Part shown: positions 1 through 11,090 of the stretch, in pieces
Layout: each line of letters starts with the position of its first letter
Position numbering within the stretch: position 1 is the first letter of the stretch
Assembly: GCA_002803225.1 (NCBI GenBank)
Contig: NXFV01000511.1
Span: 1-46,765 of the forward strand
Source: Gamarada debralockiae
Taxonomy: Eukaryota; Ascomycota; Leotiomycetes; Helotiales; Hyphodiscaceae
DNA length: 46,765 nt
Direction: 5' to 3'
Notes under the pieces: model-generated
The model's database searches: none
What the model was told of the DNA's origin: nothing
What the model saw: the letters and a program-made list of their open reading frames with translations, nothing else
Translations under genes and position numbers: made by a program

Positions 1-29
1 CTGCATCACGAGACTTTTGCGGGCAGTCG

Positions 30-284
30 TCAAGCGATTGGTGCTGCCTGCCTATCCCCTGCCAGATGATCCAAAACCCATTTAATCTCCCCAGCAACCG
101 CCTCGGGGTTCACCATATGTATAAAATGCCCACTCCTCTCAGTTCTAAATCTCCTAACGGTAGAAAGGTTCAACATCTTCTCATGCACAGGAATATCCTT
201 CTCATCCCAACTCGCAATCAACTCCCTATACCTCTTCTTCTCCTCCTCACTCCCATTGCCCTTTTTAACCCCAGCATCATACAT
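30..284 (-). pseudogene. C-terminal end of an alpha/beta hydrolase (partial)
   Basis: The 84-residue frame ends in a block typical of the C-terminus of alpha/beta-hydrolase-fold enzymes: SGHFIHMVNPEAV followed by a terminal helix, where the His of SGHFIH would be the catalytic-triad histidine. The nucleophile elbow and the rest of the fold are not present. The same frame stays open upstream to a stop near 415 but becomes lysine/arginine rich and no longer looks like the family. The 5' part is therefore missing, either removed by the AT-rich transposon block that begins here or lying behind an unseen intron. The stop codon lies just inside the window. Substrate cannot be told. Confidence 0.5.
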
Positions 285-416
285 CCTCTGCCCAGGAGCC
301 CTGTGCAGATTCCACTGTATTTTTTTAATACTTCTACCTTCCTTGCGTTTACCTTTTTCTTGCGACTAATCCTCCTACTTTTACTTTTGCTTACGAGTAG
401 CCCCTTTTGTAGCTAA

Positions 417-2279
417 CCCTTGCTATCACATGCTTTCTCGTCTCCCAATCCTATAGTAGCATCCTCCCACAGCTTATTATAATCTTTACAGATCATTAGC
501 TTAAAGACATATCTCACAAAATTAGGACGCAATAAGACTAAAGGAGAGTTGATATGTTAAGCTATAGCTTAATATATTAGTTTAAACATATAGCGGGAAG
601 GGTCAAGCACAGAAATGAGGGTTATATGAGATATATGCAATCTTTAGATATAAGGTAATATTAAAAAACATCTTAAGATATTTGGGTTAAATACACCCTT
701 TGAAAGTTCATTCCCTCTACTACTCCAATCTCTCGCCTTCTCCGTTATTATTCTTATCCTAAAACCAAAGGTCGAACACGATGACTCTTGCCTTTTTAAT
801 CCATGACATATATGCTGCAAGCTCCTTAAACAGTTCTCCTCCCTCTAATTTCACCATCCTTTCGATTGTTTATACGCTAAATAGCAATTATATATTCTAT
901 AGCGGACTACAATGCCTCTAGCTAATTGCGATCTTTAGCACATTCCGATCTCGCATAAAGAACAAGCACAAGGACATCTCATAGCAACAGGTTACAGCAT
1001 TTCTCGCCATACGCCTAGATCTTATTACAATTTTAAAAAGGACAATTAGAGTAATGCCGACCCCTATATATAATAGATAGCCGCCGCTCGCCAGTTATCC
1101 CATCAAAGATAGCTAGAAGTATATTGAGTGTAGTAGAAAACGTGTAAAGGAGAGGGCTCTACAGGAGCATATTCAAGATGACTCCTTATACACAGAGTGC
1201 ACATATAGGATTCAAATCAATATGTACTATTGGCAAATTCGCATATAGTCGTGGTTCCCATTCTATGCTAGAGACTAGGAGAGTCTCTAGCAGGATGATA
1301 ACCTGTAGCAGTAGAGGAAGATTATAATACAGTTAAACGAGTAAAGGCGCGGCAGGAGTTAAAGCTAAGAGACAAGCACGAGGACAGCCAGCAATTCTCA
1401 AGCACGGCCAGCTCCTCACTAATTCCCCTCAATAATCTCCTTAAACCACAGTCTACAGCTAGGGCAGATTTTCGGTGAGGATAACTTTCAGCGCTCGATA
1501 TCTCGTTTGGAAGAGGGCCAAAAGAAGCTGGCACAGACTCTTCAGAAGTGCCGAGCGCATGAACCGCCGAAGAGTCTGAAAGGCTGATTACAGCTGAGCA
1601 AGAAGAAGTTGATCTACCCTTTTAAGAGAGCTACAATCCAAGGACTTAATCAAATAATCTCAGAGCTGAAGGACGACCTGAGTTTTGCTAGCGAAGCTTT
1701 GCAACAGTCAATACTTCTGCCTATAATCCCTTTGCTACATCTAATATGGCTAATGCTGAAATAGAAAAATCACATCTAATCAACTGGAGATTGGCACAGA
1801 AGTCAAGAGGATAGCCATGTCCATTGAATCAGTCGTAGTACAATCTCAGTCTACTGTCGACGCCCTACTCTTATCCTAACTCTAAATGTGATTCATATAA
1901 CAGCTGCCTATTAACTTCAACAGTTTTGGCTATAATCTCTTGGTGAATTGCTAGATGATGTCATAAATCTATCTTTTACAAATATCTTAATTAAGGCGTA
2001 ATTGATAAATCTCTGATCTTATTTATTACTATATGAAATATACCTTTCTGACTTATTAAGTGGCCTGGATTCTATGCTCTTTGCTGAAGTCCTTAATCAT
2101 AACGCTTCCACAAATATAACTATAGCCTACTCTGAAGTTATAAAAAAGGTTGAAATTTTATTTAATTTGGCTTAAGATATCATATAATAGGCAATTCAAT
2201 TAGTGATCTTGTATATCCATCTTGCACTTGATAGTTGAATAGTGCTAAATTAACTCTATTTTCTCGGAATCATTATATA
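417..2279. other. AT-rich decayed transposon-like block without a gene
   Basis: This stretch has no reading frame of credible length. It is rich in TA steps and stop codons on both strands, the appearance of DNA mutated by RIP. Around 1300-1850 the plus strand has short protein-like patches broken by many stops, which may be remains of a transposon protein, but I could not assign a family. Confidence 0.5.
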
Positions 2280-2505
2280 CTTTACTAATTATGAAGAGCA
2301 ATACTAAAAAGCTCTCCTTGCCATTTATCTACTTGTAAATTATACTAGAGCTAAACAAGTAATTGTTTTACTAGATATTTTACAAGATTATAGTATTATA
2401 CAAAAGCTTAGAGCTATTATAGGAGATAATACTAGTATGAATAATACTTTACATACTATTGTACAAAAGTATATAGATAAGATTAAAGTAAAGTAGGATG
2501 ACTCT
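2280..2505 (+). mobile_element. hAT transposase remnant
   Basis: The plus-strand translation from about 2285 reads, with stops, through a region resembling the catalytic core of hAT transposases: a patch ending QDYSIIQKLRAIIGDNTS, then MNNTL, which fits the family's pattern 'LxxYxIxxKLxxxxxDNAxxNDT'. The DNA is very AT-rich and interrupted by stops, as expected of an old RIP-mutated copy. No terminal repeats were recognised. Confidence 0.45.
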
Positions 2506-2734
2506 CTTTAGTAATTGTATTATACAGACTATATTATTCGCACTCAACTCGTGTTGAGATGTATTGACACATGACATCGACATACAGTTGCACCGTCGAC
2601 TTCATGTAGTCTGGTCTCAGCGACAGTGGCTTGTCATCCGCAACTCCTGGTAAGCCGTAAATCCTATCTCGAGGGTGTGTTCAACCAAACCCCGAGCATT
2701 CTTGAATCAAAGCCGCAAGATAGGCGCTACCTGA

Positions 2735-3590
2735 TTCACGAAAAAGAAGGCTTTCTAGCACTCCGTTGATGGAGTTTGGATAACTCGTCTCCTTCTGAAA
2801 CCTCAGCATGGCCAGTATTAAAAAGCTGCCCGTCGATACCCAAAAAGTTTTCGTAAAAACTCTCCCAGTGTGAAGACGACGACCCGCAGTGGACAACGAG
2901 CTTCCTCGCCCTTATGATCTCCTGTACGATCCAAAGTCGATTCCAGTAAAGCTTAGCAGTAACGAGCTTATATTTTAGATTAAGGAAACAACCGTCCTAC
3001 CACAGTCTTCGACAGGCTTGCGTATCACCCAGAATCCTGCGGCCAAAGCTTTCAGAGCATCATCGCTTCCATTGGCAGACTCTCTAAGCTATACTATTGC
3101 CCTGCAGGCATTTTCGTTGATGGATTCCATGATAGAGACCTGTTCTCCACGTTCCAGAATATCGTTTTCGTTGATACAGATGGCATCGATCTAGAGTTTA
3201 CGAGAGCACCGGCGTATCACAAGTAGTAGAGAGCATGCCGCAAGTTTCTTCGCAGCGGCGTGGACTTTCCATCGATGTAAATAAGATCGAATGGTCCTTC
3301 GGGACCCCACATATAAGAGAGTGCTTCATAAGTCCCGTCACGCTCCCGCCAGGTGGAGGCCTCCCTTCTCGCTGTGACTGTTTCAGCTTTAAAAGTCTCA
3401 GCAGTTAGATGGTGGCCAGCCTGGGGCGTTTTTCGAACTATCAAATGTTGTGTGGATTACTGAGCCGCAGATAGGATCCCCAGGCTTGCCTGGAAGCAGA
3501 TGTAGGAGCCAGATTTGGGCAGCCTGAGGCTTGTAAGAGTAATGAGGCTCTTGGGCATGTCGCATCATACGATCCAGAGAGGATGCCGAG
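2735..3590 (-). pseudogene. HET-domain protein, inactivated
   Basis: Read on the minus strand, successive pieces of a heterokaryon-incompatibility (HET) domain appear in the family's order. YKPQAAQIWLLHLLPGKPGD lies near 3480-3540, YEALSYMWGPEG near 3300-3330, the core IDAICINE near 3170, and RLWIVQEII followed by LVVHCGS near 2900-2935. They lie in different frames and are interrupted. Where the family has LRYA the codon is TGA (from CGA), and the Trp codons before IDAIC and in the IVWL motif are TAG (from TGG). At least two frameshifts are also needed. C-to-T and G-to-A changes creating stops are the signature of RIP. HET proteins normally trigger cell death after fusion of unlike hyphae; this copy cannot make a full product. 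Confidence 0.8.
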
Positions 3591-3877
3591 AATAGATAGT
3601 TCGGATGGTAAAGGATTTTATTGCGCAAACTTGGATTCTGGAGTCTGGGGTGCAAGCCAGATGGATTCAGCATGTAGAGCGCAAGGCTGTGCTGCGGGTT
3701 GACTCTGATCCACGTGATGAAGCACACGGTGAAGGCTTTCACCAATCATCTGCAGATGCACGGCAAGAAAGAAATCAGCAGAACGGTATCGTCGAAATTC
3801 GGCTTTTACACAGTGAGCCTATTTTCACGGCTTGAAATCCGAGGAACTAGCAAGCAATTGTAGAAGACTGGGTATCA

Positions 3878-5482
3878 TTATTCGCTATCAGAGCTACTGC
3901 TCTCAGCCTCCTCGTCTTCATCTTCGTCGAATCCTTCAAAGTCATCGTCGTCAGCTTGCTCCATAGGCGCCAACATCACGAATGCCTGCATGCATGTGAT
4001 CCGATTCGACGTCTCGTATGTCCCAAGCAACGTGCCGATCTGCTTGACTTTGCCAGTATGAGGTCCCAGATCCTTTGCAGACAGCTTCCAGATCCTCAAA
4101 GTGCCATCACTACTCGCCGCTGGAACAACAAAACCATTGGAGACTGCGTCGCCAACACTCAGCACTGCAAAGTCCTTGACTCTTGTGGAAAGACCTGTCA
4201 CCCACGCCTCTTCAGCTTGCTTTTCAGCTTTCTCTTGACCGGCCTTCTCAGCTTCTGATGCCACCTGCTTCCCTGCTTCCTTTGCGTTCTTCCAACCCTC
4301 TTTATTTTTCGCCTCCCATTTCTTCCTCCATACCTGCTTTCCTGATTTCTCCCATTCCGGCTTTCCTACACCTCTTCCACCAAGTTGAGCTATCAATTTG
4401 GCCGAAGGCAGTGGAGCATCCTTGCCCTCAACAACTGGTGCAACGACTAAATCACCCTGTCTTGTTGAGTAAAACAATATTCTGCCATCCTCAGTCGATA
4501 CAGCTATGATCTGTACGTCCTCTTCCTGGTCGACCTGTACATAGCACAGTTGGTGTATCTTCGAGCTTGGTTCCGGCACCACCTTACATTTTGGCTTACT
4601 GTCCATTCCAAAAACCAGGGCGCCTCTATCGAAGCCCACACAAAATTCTTCGCCAGCGTCCGTACTTCCCCATGCGACCTTCCTTCCCTCCCCACCGCTG
4701 AATCTTCCCTCTCCAACCTCCGCCAGCATACCTCTCTCGAAGTTTAATACACCGGCCTTCTTGCCCGTGACCAGATTCCACAATCTCATGCACTTCTCTC
4801 CCTTGCCGACGGATATCATGAGCTTCATACTCGGATGCACCGCAAAGTCACTGACTCCGCTTGGTGTGCCTCCCATTGGTGCCGTATCTCCGCTGGGTCT
4901 ACCAACAGGTTTTGGTATCGGCGCCTTGATCGTGCTTAATAAACTCCAATCTCTTGTTCTCGTAACCGCAATTGTGCTATCCTCTGCAGAGCTTAAAAGC
5001 TTGCTCCGCGTGGGAAAATATAAGGCTGTGATGCTGGACGAGTGGTGAAGGAGGTTGCCCAGTTCACGATTCTGGGGATTTTCGACAACGGCTTTTGAAT
5101 TTAGGGACTCGATTGCAGGAACAGTAATCCTTGAGGGTGCGTGTGCGGAGAGGTGGTATAGGTTTATTCGCTCGTCGGTGCTGCCGGATGCGAGGATGAC
5201 TTTTTGTGCTTGCTTTGGGATGGGAGCGGAGGGTTGGGAGATGGCAAGGCAGCGGATGGCAGATCTGTGGGCATCGAAGAGGAAGGTATCTGCGAATTGG
5301 GTCTCGCCGTTTGGATGAATTGTCGCTGTGACGCCATGGAGGACTCGATCATAGGACCCCGCGATAATCTGGATGGTGGTGGTGTTTTGGGAGGTTGGTG
5401 CGGTAGACTTGATTTTCTTGGTCGGGGCTGCTATAGTAGGAGCGATAGACTCACCATTAGCGTTACGCTTTCGTTTTGCCAT
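3878..5482 (-). CDS. mak11: Mak11/PAK1IP1-like WD40 protein, 60S ribosome assembly
   Basis: Single-exon gene for 534 residues. After a basic N-terminus (MAKRKRNANGE, with a KKIK patch, likely nuclear targeting) the blade motif IIAGSYDRVLHGVTA begins a WD40 propeller; later blades include LASGSTDERINLYHLS, a SSITALYFP strand and the GCN-like SDGTLRIWKLS near residue 450. The first-blade sequence and the acidic tail (residues about 505-534, Asp/Glu/Ser rich) match the Mak11/PAK1IP1 family, which acts in the nucleolus in early 60S subunit maturation. Length is somewhat above yeast Mak11 because of a Lys/Glu-rich insert (about 375-425). The ATG is the first in frame. This is the only clear housekeeping gene here and its flanks, a dead HET gene and transposon debris, are quite unlike it. 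Confidence 0.85.
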   Translation of the reverse strand: MAKRKRNANGESIAPTIAAPTKKIKSTAPTSQNTTTIQIIAGSYDRVLHGVTATIHPNGETQFADTFLFDAHRSAIRCLAISQPSAPIPKQAQKVILASGSTDERINLYHLSAHAPSRITVPAIESLNSKAVVENPQNRELGNLLHHSSSITALYFPTRSKLLSSAEDSTIAVTRTRDWSLLSTIKAPIPKPVGRPSGDTAPMGGTPSGVSDFAVHPSMKLMISVGKGEKCMRLWNLVTGKKAGVLNFERGMLAEVGEGRFSGGEGRKVAWGSTDAGEEFCVGFDRGALVFGMDSKPKCKVVPEPSSKIHQLCYVQVDQEEDVQIIAVSTEDGRILFYSTRQGDLVVAPVVEGKDAPLPSAKLIAQLGGRGVGKPEWEKSGKQVWRKKWEAKNKEGWKNAKEAGKQVASEAEKAGQEKAEKQAEEAWVTGLSTRVKDFAVLSVGDAVSNGFVVPAASSDGTLRIWKLSAKDLGPHTGKVKQIGTLLGTYETSNRITCMQAFVMLAPMEQADDDDFEGFDEDEDEEAESSSSDSE

Positions 5483-5805
5483 GTTGTGGTGAGTTTGAAG
5501 TTCTGTGGTGGAGTTGAAGGGGATGCAGCGGAATTTTGAAGAATAGGAACTTTTTTTGGCAGGGGTCTTTCCCTAGTTTGGGCACGTGATATCAACGACG
5601 ACCGCCCTTATCCCTTCCTGTGGTACAATTATTCTTACAATTTGCATGAAACTTGGTTAAACCGACATTTGGTTATCTAACCAATGCCCTGTCTTGAATG
5701 GTTACTCCCAAGATCTTGACTTGGGCTCTCACGATAGATACGGCGAGCTTCCTCTGCGCCGCGCTTTGGGAATGGCGACTTCAATCATTGATTACTCGAT
5801 AATGA

Positions 5806-6192
5806 TTGAAAGCTGCGCGCTCAATTGATAATAAACAATGGTATCTTCAAGAAGTCGGTGACCCTTCTCACGGCATGCGAAAGTCCGGCCTTGCGCAAGC
5901 CTTTGAAGAGTCCCACAATATTATCAACATTGTACACCATGCACAAAGCCCAGATTTGAACACCATTGAAGGTATTTGGAATATAATTAAGCAACGTCTA
6001 CGGCGTAGACTCTTCAATTCAGAGGAGGAGATGAAAGAGGCTCTTGAAGAAGAGTGGGACAAAATCACGCTTGAGGAGATACGGGAGCGCCTTTCGAGCA
6101 TGCCCCTACGATGTTCGCGCCTAGTTAAAACAGGTGGAAGGCCCATTGAAGGAGTTAAGTGGTATTGTAGCGCTATGGAGAGAGAAGAATGA
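5806..6192 (+). pseudogene. Tc1/mariner transposase, C-terminal fragment with a lost catalytic Asp
   Basis: About 128 codons cover the end of a DDE_3-type transposase. The second catalytic block, usually EDGDPSHG in fungal Tc1-like elements, reads QEVGDPSHG, so the Asp is replaced by Val. The third catalytic residue is kept in AQSPDLNTIEGIW. Thirty-seven residues separate the two positions. The usual basic C-terminal tail (KQRLRRR...) follows. The frame has no ATG in a suitable position and the N-terminal DNA-binding domain and first Asp are missing upstream. The fragment cannot encode an active transposase. It lies 320 bp from the start of the Mak11-like gene. Confidence 0.75.
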
Positions 6193-6309
6193 ATTTATCC
6201 AACTTCATGAATTTTGGTGATATGGCCCGTGCGCTGAGAATTCCTGCACCCACTAGTGCGAGCTGCAAGATTCCTCCCAGAAACTCCTTAGAGAACAATA
6301 GAAAACATC

Positions 6310-7585
6310 TCAATGACCGAATTCCTCTACAACATTGACCTCTGTGTGTACAAAAATAGATTCCTCCTCCATAATCGCCTTTTGACTGTCTGCTTCTCCT
6401 ATTGACGGTGACTTGGCACCTTTAACTACAGTTTGAAGTACTATATCCTTGCCAGTAGCTGTTACGGTGTCCTCGATGGTATTAAATTGATTTCTAGTGT
6501 ACTTAGTCCTGTTGGAAGAGAGCAGAGACCCGCTGGAGACCAAGCGGAGAAGAGGTCGTAAGGCAGCAGCAGATCCGGCACTGAGACCTAACCCTAATTC
6601 AACAATGGACCACACAGCGATATCGGCGAGGCCATCCAAAGTAACGTTAGCTATTTTGTAGGCTCGAGAATAGAAGACCCTTATAGAGGTAGTCACTTTT
6701 CCAGGTGTAATGACCAAAATATTTCAGGCGAACAATGGTGGCAGTACTTGCCCTAAATCCACTGTGTTTAGCCTCCGCTATTAGAAGTCTTTGGTTTTAA
6801 GCGGACTTACATGAATCCAAAACTTAGAATACAAGCAACTGTGGCCTTGATTTTCCAGTTCAACTGAACATTCCAAAGAAGCACAATAGGAAGAATAGCG
6901 CATGAGAAGTCAGTGAATATGGAAACCGCAGAGATAAAATAACTGATATCAATAATGACTGAAGGCGATAGACATTTCCCAGCGGCAGGGTTCCACTGAG
7001 TCTCGATTGGCGTACAAACAGAAAATACAATAATGAGCGTGACGGCTCCTGCAACGATGCTGATTATCATGATGACGATAGCAGGATAATAGACAGCGCG
7101 TTTATTAGTGCTGAGCCGGATTAGAGCGACACAAATGCCGCTCTTCGTGCAGATTGCATCAACACAGTAGAAAATCTGGAATATAAAATAAGACTGTATG
7201 AATATGTTAGTGGAGTATAACGGAGACTTGGAAGCTTAATAATTGAAGCATAACCATGATTACCTTGTGTCCAATCACCATCTGTTTATGCGTCAGGTAT
7301 ATATCGCGGGTTCCAATACCATAGTGAGAGCCAATAATGATTGGAACACAGGTCCCAATGTAGAAGATCTATGTCATAGAAGTGACCATTAGCATTTCCC
7401 TTCATAGAACCGCCTGTACATATATCAGATATTCTTACTAGCCCAATAGCCATTAACCAGTCGTCTGGCCCGAAGCCTTTAATTGAAATGCGAACCCAGC
7501 ATCGCAGTGAGACGATAATAACTGAGAGGCAGAGCAAAAATATAGTCACACCAGCGAGCAATCCAGATTCACCTGAAGCACCCAT
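6310..7585 (-). CDS. Fungal rhodopsin-like integral membrane protein
   Basis: Five exons (7585-7439, 7368-7264, 7193-6811, 6752-6697, 6650-6310) join without a frame break into 343 residues. The protein belongs to the large fungal seven-helix family (rhodopsin domain; related to PTH11-like receptors and SAT4-type cluster proteins). It starts with a transmembrane helix (residues about 8-29), then the family signature GFGPDDWLM, later CTPIETQWNP, and the highly typical block DIAVWSIVELGLG. The fourth intron is only 46 nt (GTGACT...AAATAG); without it the gene would seem frameshifted. Function in most members is unknown; some sit in secondary-metabolite clusters. The C-terminal tail after residue about 270 is cytosol-like and poorly conserved. 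Confidence 0.8.
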
Positions 7586-9380
7586 TTGATAAATATCAGA
7601 AGCCGGTGCTCAGAGAGAATGGACAATAAGGAATAGAGATTGGAGGATAGAGACAATAAGTAAGATCTGTGGGATACCGGGGTTAGACTTATATAAACCT
7701 ATGAAGTCTGGTGTCTGCTCGTATGACAGGCCTTGCTAATTGATTTTTGATAGTGTGGTAAAGCAATATCCAATAGATTTTTAGTTGGCCCGAGCAACTT
7801 CTCAAATGATAGCCAGGCAGGTTTCAGCCACTTTTCTGGAGAAGTGTCGTTTTTAAGGGCCGGGCGGAGCCTGAGCGCGTGGCTTGCAAATAAGAAAGTA
7901 TATCAAAGAAAAGAGACATGGCTCTACGACAGACATATTAATCTTCAGACAATTTAAAAGCCATTATCAAGCCCTTGTAATGCGAGAGAAATCAAATAGG
8001 ATCATTTAGTTTGGATTCTGAAGAAATAAAGCTTCTAACGCGTGTTTGTGGAACCTGGCGTCTGCTATTCGGAGAATATGATATATCACATACGCCCCCA
8101 AGGCGCCCTAACCAGCGCAATCAGTTGCTTTGACTCCTCCTCGACTTACAATTGCCGGGAATCGTGTGTGAGAATTGCCGGTTGTGCCACACATGAAATA
8201 CCGCAACGCTGAGTCCTTTTTCAGGATGACTCCATGTTTCGGCCTGACTACCGCGATGGAACGGGGAAAGTGATCTAGAAGATCGGAAGTTCCTCAGACA
8301 TTGCGAAGCCTTACAAAAGTGAGATCGGCCGATCTTCAAAACCTCATATCATTATGAATATCAATACTCGGTTGCAGAATACTACACATTGGACGAATTT
8401 GGCCGGTGCGGGGTTGCGCGCATGGTTGATGATCGGGAAGGATGTTGATGTTTTAGCCAAGAATCCGCTGCTAAGGAACCAGCCGACCTCAAGCCCTCTT
8501 GTCGCAGTAGTTGGCATGTTCGTAGCCAAATGGCAGGGACTTACAAAGCCTACTACTCAGCATTCTGACCATAAAGTACCTAGTCTATTCCTTCGCCTGA
8601 TGTGGCTGTCATAATTAACGTAACAAAAATCGTACTGATCTTGAGTCTGCAACGTGCACGTTATCCTTCTTTCGATTTCGGATGTCCCCCCGCGGACCGT
8701 CGATTTCACTTAACCAAAGACAACCAGACAGGAGGAGTGGTGATATTTGGCTTCAGGTGGCTTTCTAAATGAGCTGGACTAGGCCAATGGTTACTGGGAA
8801 CGGGACGTTCCAAGCATCACCTCAAGGGATTCTAGCGACCGGAAGGGCACGGGCCGGGGAATATGATCCAAGCTCGGAAAGGACACATGTCGGGAAGCGA
8901 TATGAACCGGGAGGTAGTACGCACGGGAAGTGAGGCGCCGAAGTTCACAGGTATTGAGTCGATGGGGCCTGTCCGTCGATCCTTTCGATGCTGGGTCTGT
9001 ATGCTCGTCGAACATCATTTGCTTGGGAGGGCTGGTACTAGCCTCAATTCTTGTCTTCACATCTGACCGAAAGACAAAATAAAATAAGAACTCTTGATTC
9101 GGACATTTTGGTCTCGAATTGAGATGCCGAGAGTGTGTCCTATTCAAGTTGATCAAGAACCTAGACAGTCGCTGGCAGAAACCGAAATTAAAAGTAAAGT
9201 ACGAAATAAGAAAAATTAAATGAGAAACAAAAGCATGAAATAAGAACAACTCCAAATAAGAATTTTCATCCAAACACTAGGCCCGGATTAGATTTGGGCT
9301 ATTCCGGGTTTTAGCGGCCATGGAAAGGAAATAGGAAATTGGCAAGCATAAATATTACGAATTAATGACAGAACTAAATT
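7586..9380. other. Intergenic stretch, no gene recognised
   Basis: Upstream of the membrane-protein gene there is no reading frame with a recognisable motif. Open frames near 8354-8614 (plus) and 8791-9273 (minus) exist, but the second has no ATG at its start and neither resembles a protein family known to me. Confidence 0.4.
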
Positions 9381-10170
9381 CTATAATGTGAGCCGAAAGT
9401 AGTAGACAATTCTACCTCCGTAGTCCTCATTTCTGCTTTTCTTCTTGCTTGGGCCCTCATCTGTTTCTGTCATAGACTCAGACACTTTACTTGTGGCGTC
9501 TTGTAGCTCTGTTTCTAAATGTTCCTTCTCAGTCCTAATCGCTTGATTAGAGCCTTCAGGTCGGATCGCGGCCCTTACTATCTCTCGCCATTTGCCCATA
9601 GAGTAAGTAAATAGGCGATATAAAAGAGAGCTGAACCTGCTGTCTAGTCGACGATTCTCATTTCTTAGACGTTCATTATAATCTCCTACACTTGCGTAGT
9701 TAGCATAGAGTCGATGCAACTTGTCTAGGTGATACCTTAGCCTGAGTATTGCGAACTTTTATTTGAACATACATTGTACACCATAAAGCATTACAACTCC
9801 GCTGAAGCGAATTTGTTCGTTCGGCAAAAGATATTAGTAGATATAAAAGTCTAATAGGATATCTCGGGACGTCGCCACTAACCTTGTATCTCTTTCTCAG
9901 TCGTCTCTTGCCGCTTTATATATTCTATAGAAGACGTAAGCTGCGCTATGGTAAGAGGTATAAGTAGCGTAGGGCTACCTACCCACAATGCTATCTATTA
10001 TATGAGGCAGAAGCTCAAGGGTCTTACTTGGAGAATTATAAGCCACTTGAGGACTTCCGGAGCGTTCTCCAGAATAGCGCCCGCATTGCTACAAGTATTA
10101 ATAAAGTCTTACACGCAATGTAAGGCATATATATTGGTTGGAATTGCCTAATCGGGTATAGCCTGTAGGG
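9381..10170 (-). pseudogene. Degraded unidentified gene or transposon protein
   Basis: The minus strand carries two protein-like stretches. The better one (9719-9381) is hydrophilic and helix-prone: it begins HRLYANYASVGDYNERLR and has a Glu/Lys-rich, coiled-coil-like middle and a KKKSR patch. Upstream (about 10170-9960) short frames with stops read as LENAPEVLKWLI and similar. I cannot name the family. The pieces are in different frames, which suggests decay or unseen introns. Confidence 0.25.
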
Positions 10171-10254
10171 TTAGGGTTAAGAGGAAAGAATTTTAAAGAC
10201 CGTTGTAGGATTTATATAAGAACGCTAATGGTGACGTCAAGAAGAAAAACCTGC

Positions 10255-10273
10255 AAACGGAATCCGTTTGCGG
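10255..10273. repeat. Perfect 19-bp palindrome
   Basis: The sequence GCAAACGGAATCCGTTTGC is a perfect inverted repeat of 9 bp around a single central base. It lies in a non-coding stretch and is followed by GGGATGGTGGGTCCGGTGATCCCAC, which holds a second, imperfect inverted repeat. It could be a transcription-factor site or a transposon end. Confidence 0.6.
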
Positions 10274-10536
10274 GATGGTGGGTCCGGTGATCCCACAACC
10301 GTTGATACCTAATAAATCGATACGAATTTAATCATCCCGGACATCCTATTCTTACTATAGGCTATATGCGACAAAGGATTTCTGTTAATGCAAATAATAA
10401 ATAGTGAAAACTTACATTTGGATCTTCCCACTACTACTCCAATGCCATTCCTTCTCGCAATCAAATTTCATTAGCACTATTGGGGAAAATGGGTGGGTAA
10501 CGAGCTTCGACCAATAGAAACGCGAGTTTGCTAGAA

Positions 10537-11040
10537 ATGGCATTTTTCATAGGTGGTGAGATGCAGCAAAATATTTCTCCGTTCTTACAGCTGTTTTCGA
10601 ACGGCCTCCGCTCCTTTTTCCCTGTAAGCCGATTGCCTACCGCGGTGAAGGCGCTAACGAGTACACAACCACCTCCCTTTTTACGAATACCATCCGATAG
10701 CAATGAGCGACGAGCCATACACATGATACTTGTAGGTGATATGCCCAAGAGCTTGCGCGGCGCGCACAGCTATGGCTATACTTTACGCTCATACCTACGT
10801 GCTTTAGAAATACGAGATGGAATCGATATCACGAAGAGAACGAACGCAGGTTTACAGGTCTACTCCATTGAAGTCGAAAACTATTTCCTTCAGAAGTTCC
10901 CGCAAAATCTGTCATTCGTTCAACATACATATGGGGGAAACCACAGGCAAGGGAGCAGCACAACGGTACTGCTATTGCGACCCCGTTCCACCCGAGGAAG
11001 GCTGCTTATTAGACAGCATTGGCCGATAATTAGCGAGTGA
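10537..11040 (+). CDS. Hypothetical protein, 167 residues, uncertain
   Basis: An uninterrupted frame from the ATG at 10537 reaches a stop at 11040. It begins MAFFIGGEMQQ, is rich in Arg, Ser and Leu, has no signal peptide, and has no motif I recognise. It ends about 50 bp from the stop of the P450 gene on the other strand, so the two would be convergent. It may be a chance frame. Confidence 0.25.
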   Translation: MAFFIGGEMQQNISPFLQLFSNGLRSFFPVSRLPTAVKALTSTQPPPFLRIPSDSNERRAIHMILVGDMPKSLRGAHSYGYTLRSYLRALEIRDGIDITKRTNAGLQVYSIEVENYFLQKFPQNLSFVQHTYGGNHRQGSSTTVLLLRPRSTRGRLLIRQHWPIISE

Positions 11041-11090
11041 AGTTGAAGAACATATTACAAATATACACGGAGATTATATTATAATATACA

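Noticed and set aside
6651..6696. Apparent frameshift in the rhodopsin-like membrane protein
   Set aside because: A 46-nt intron with GT and AG ends restores the family sequence exactly, so the gene is treated as intact.
8791..9273. Open frame of about 160 codons on the minus strand
   Set aside because: It has no ATG near its start, an odd composition and no family resemblance.
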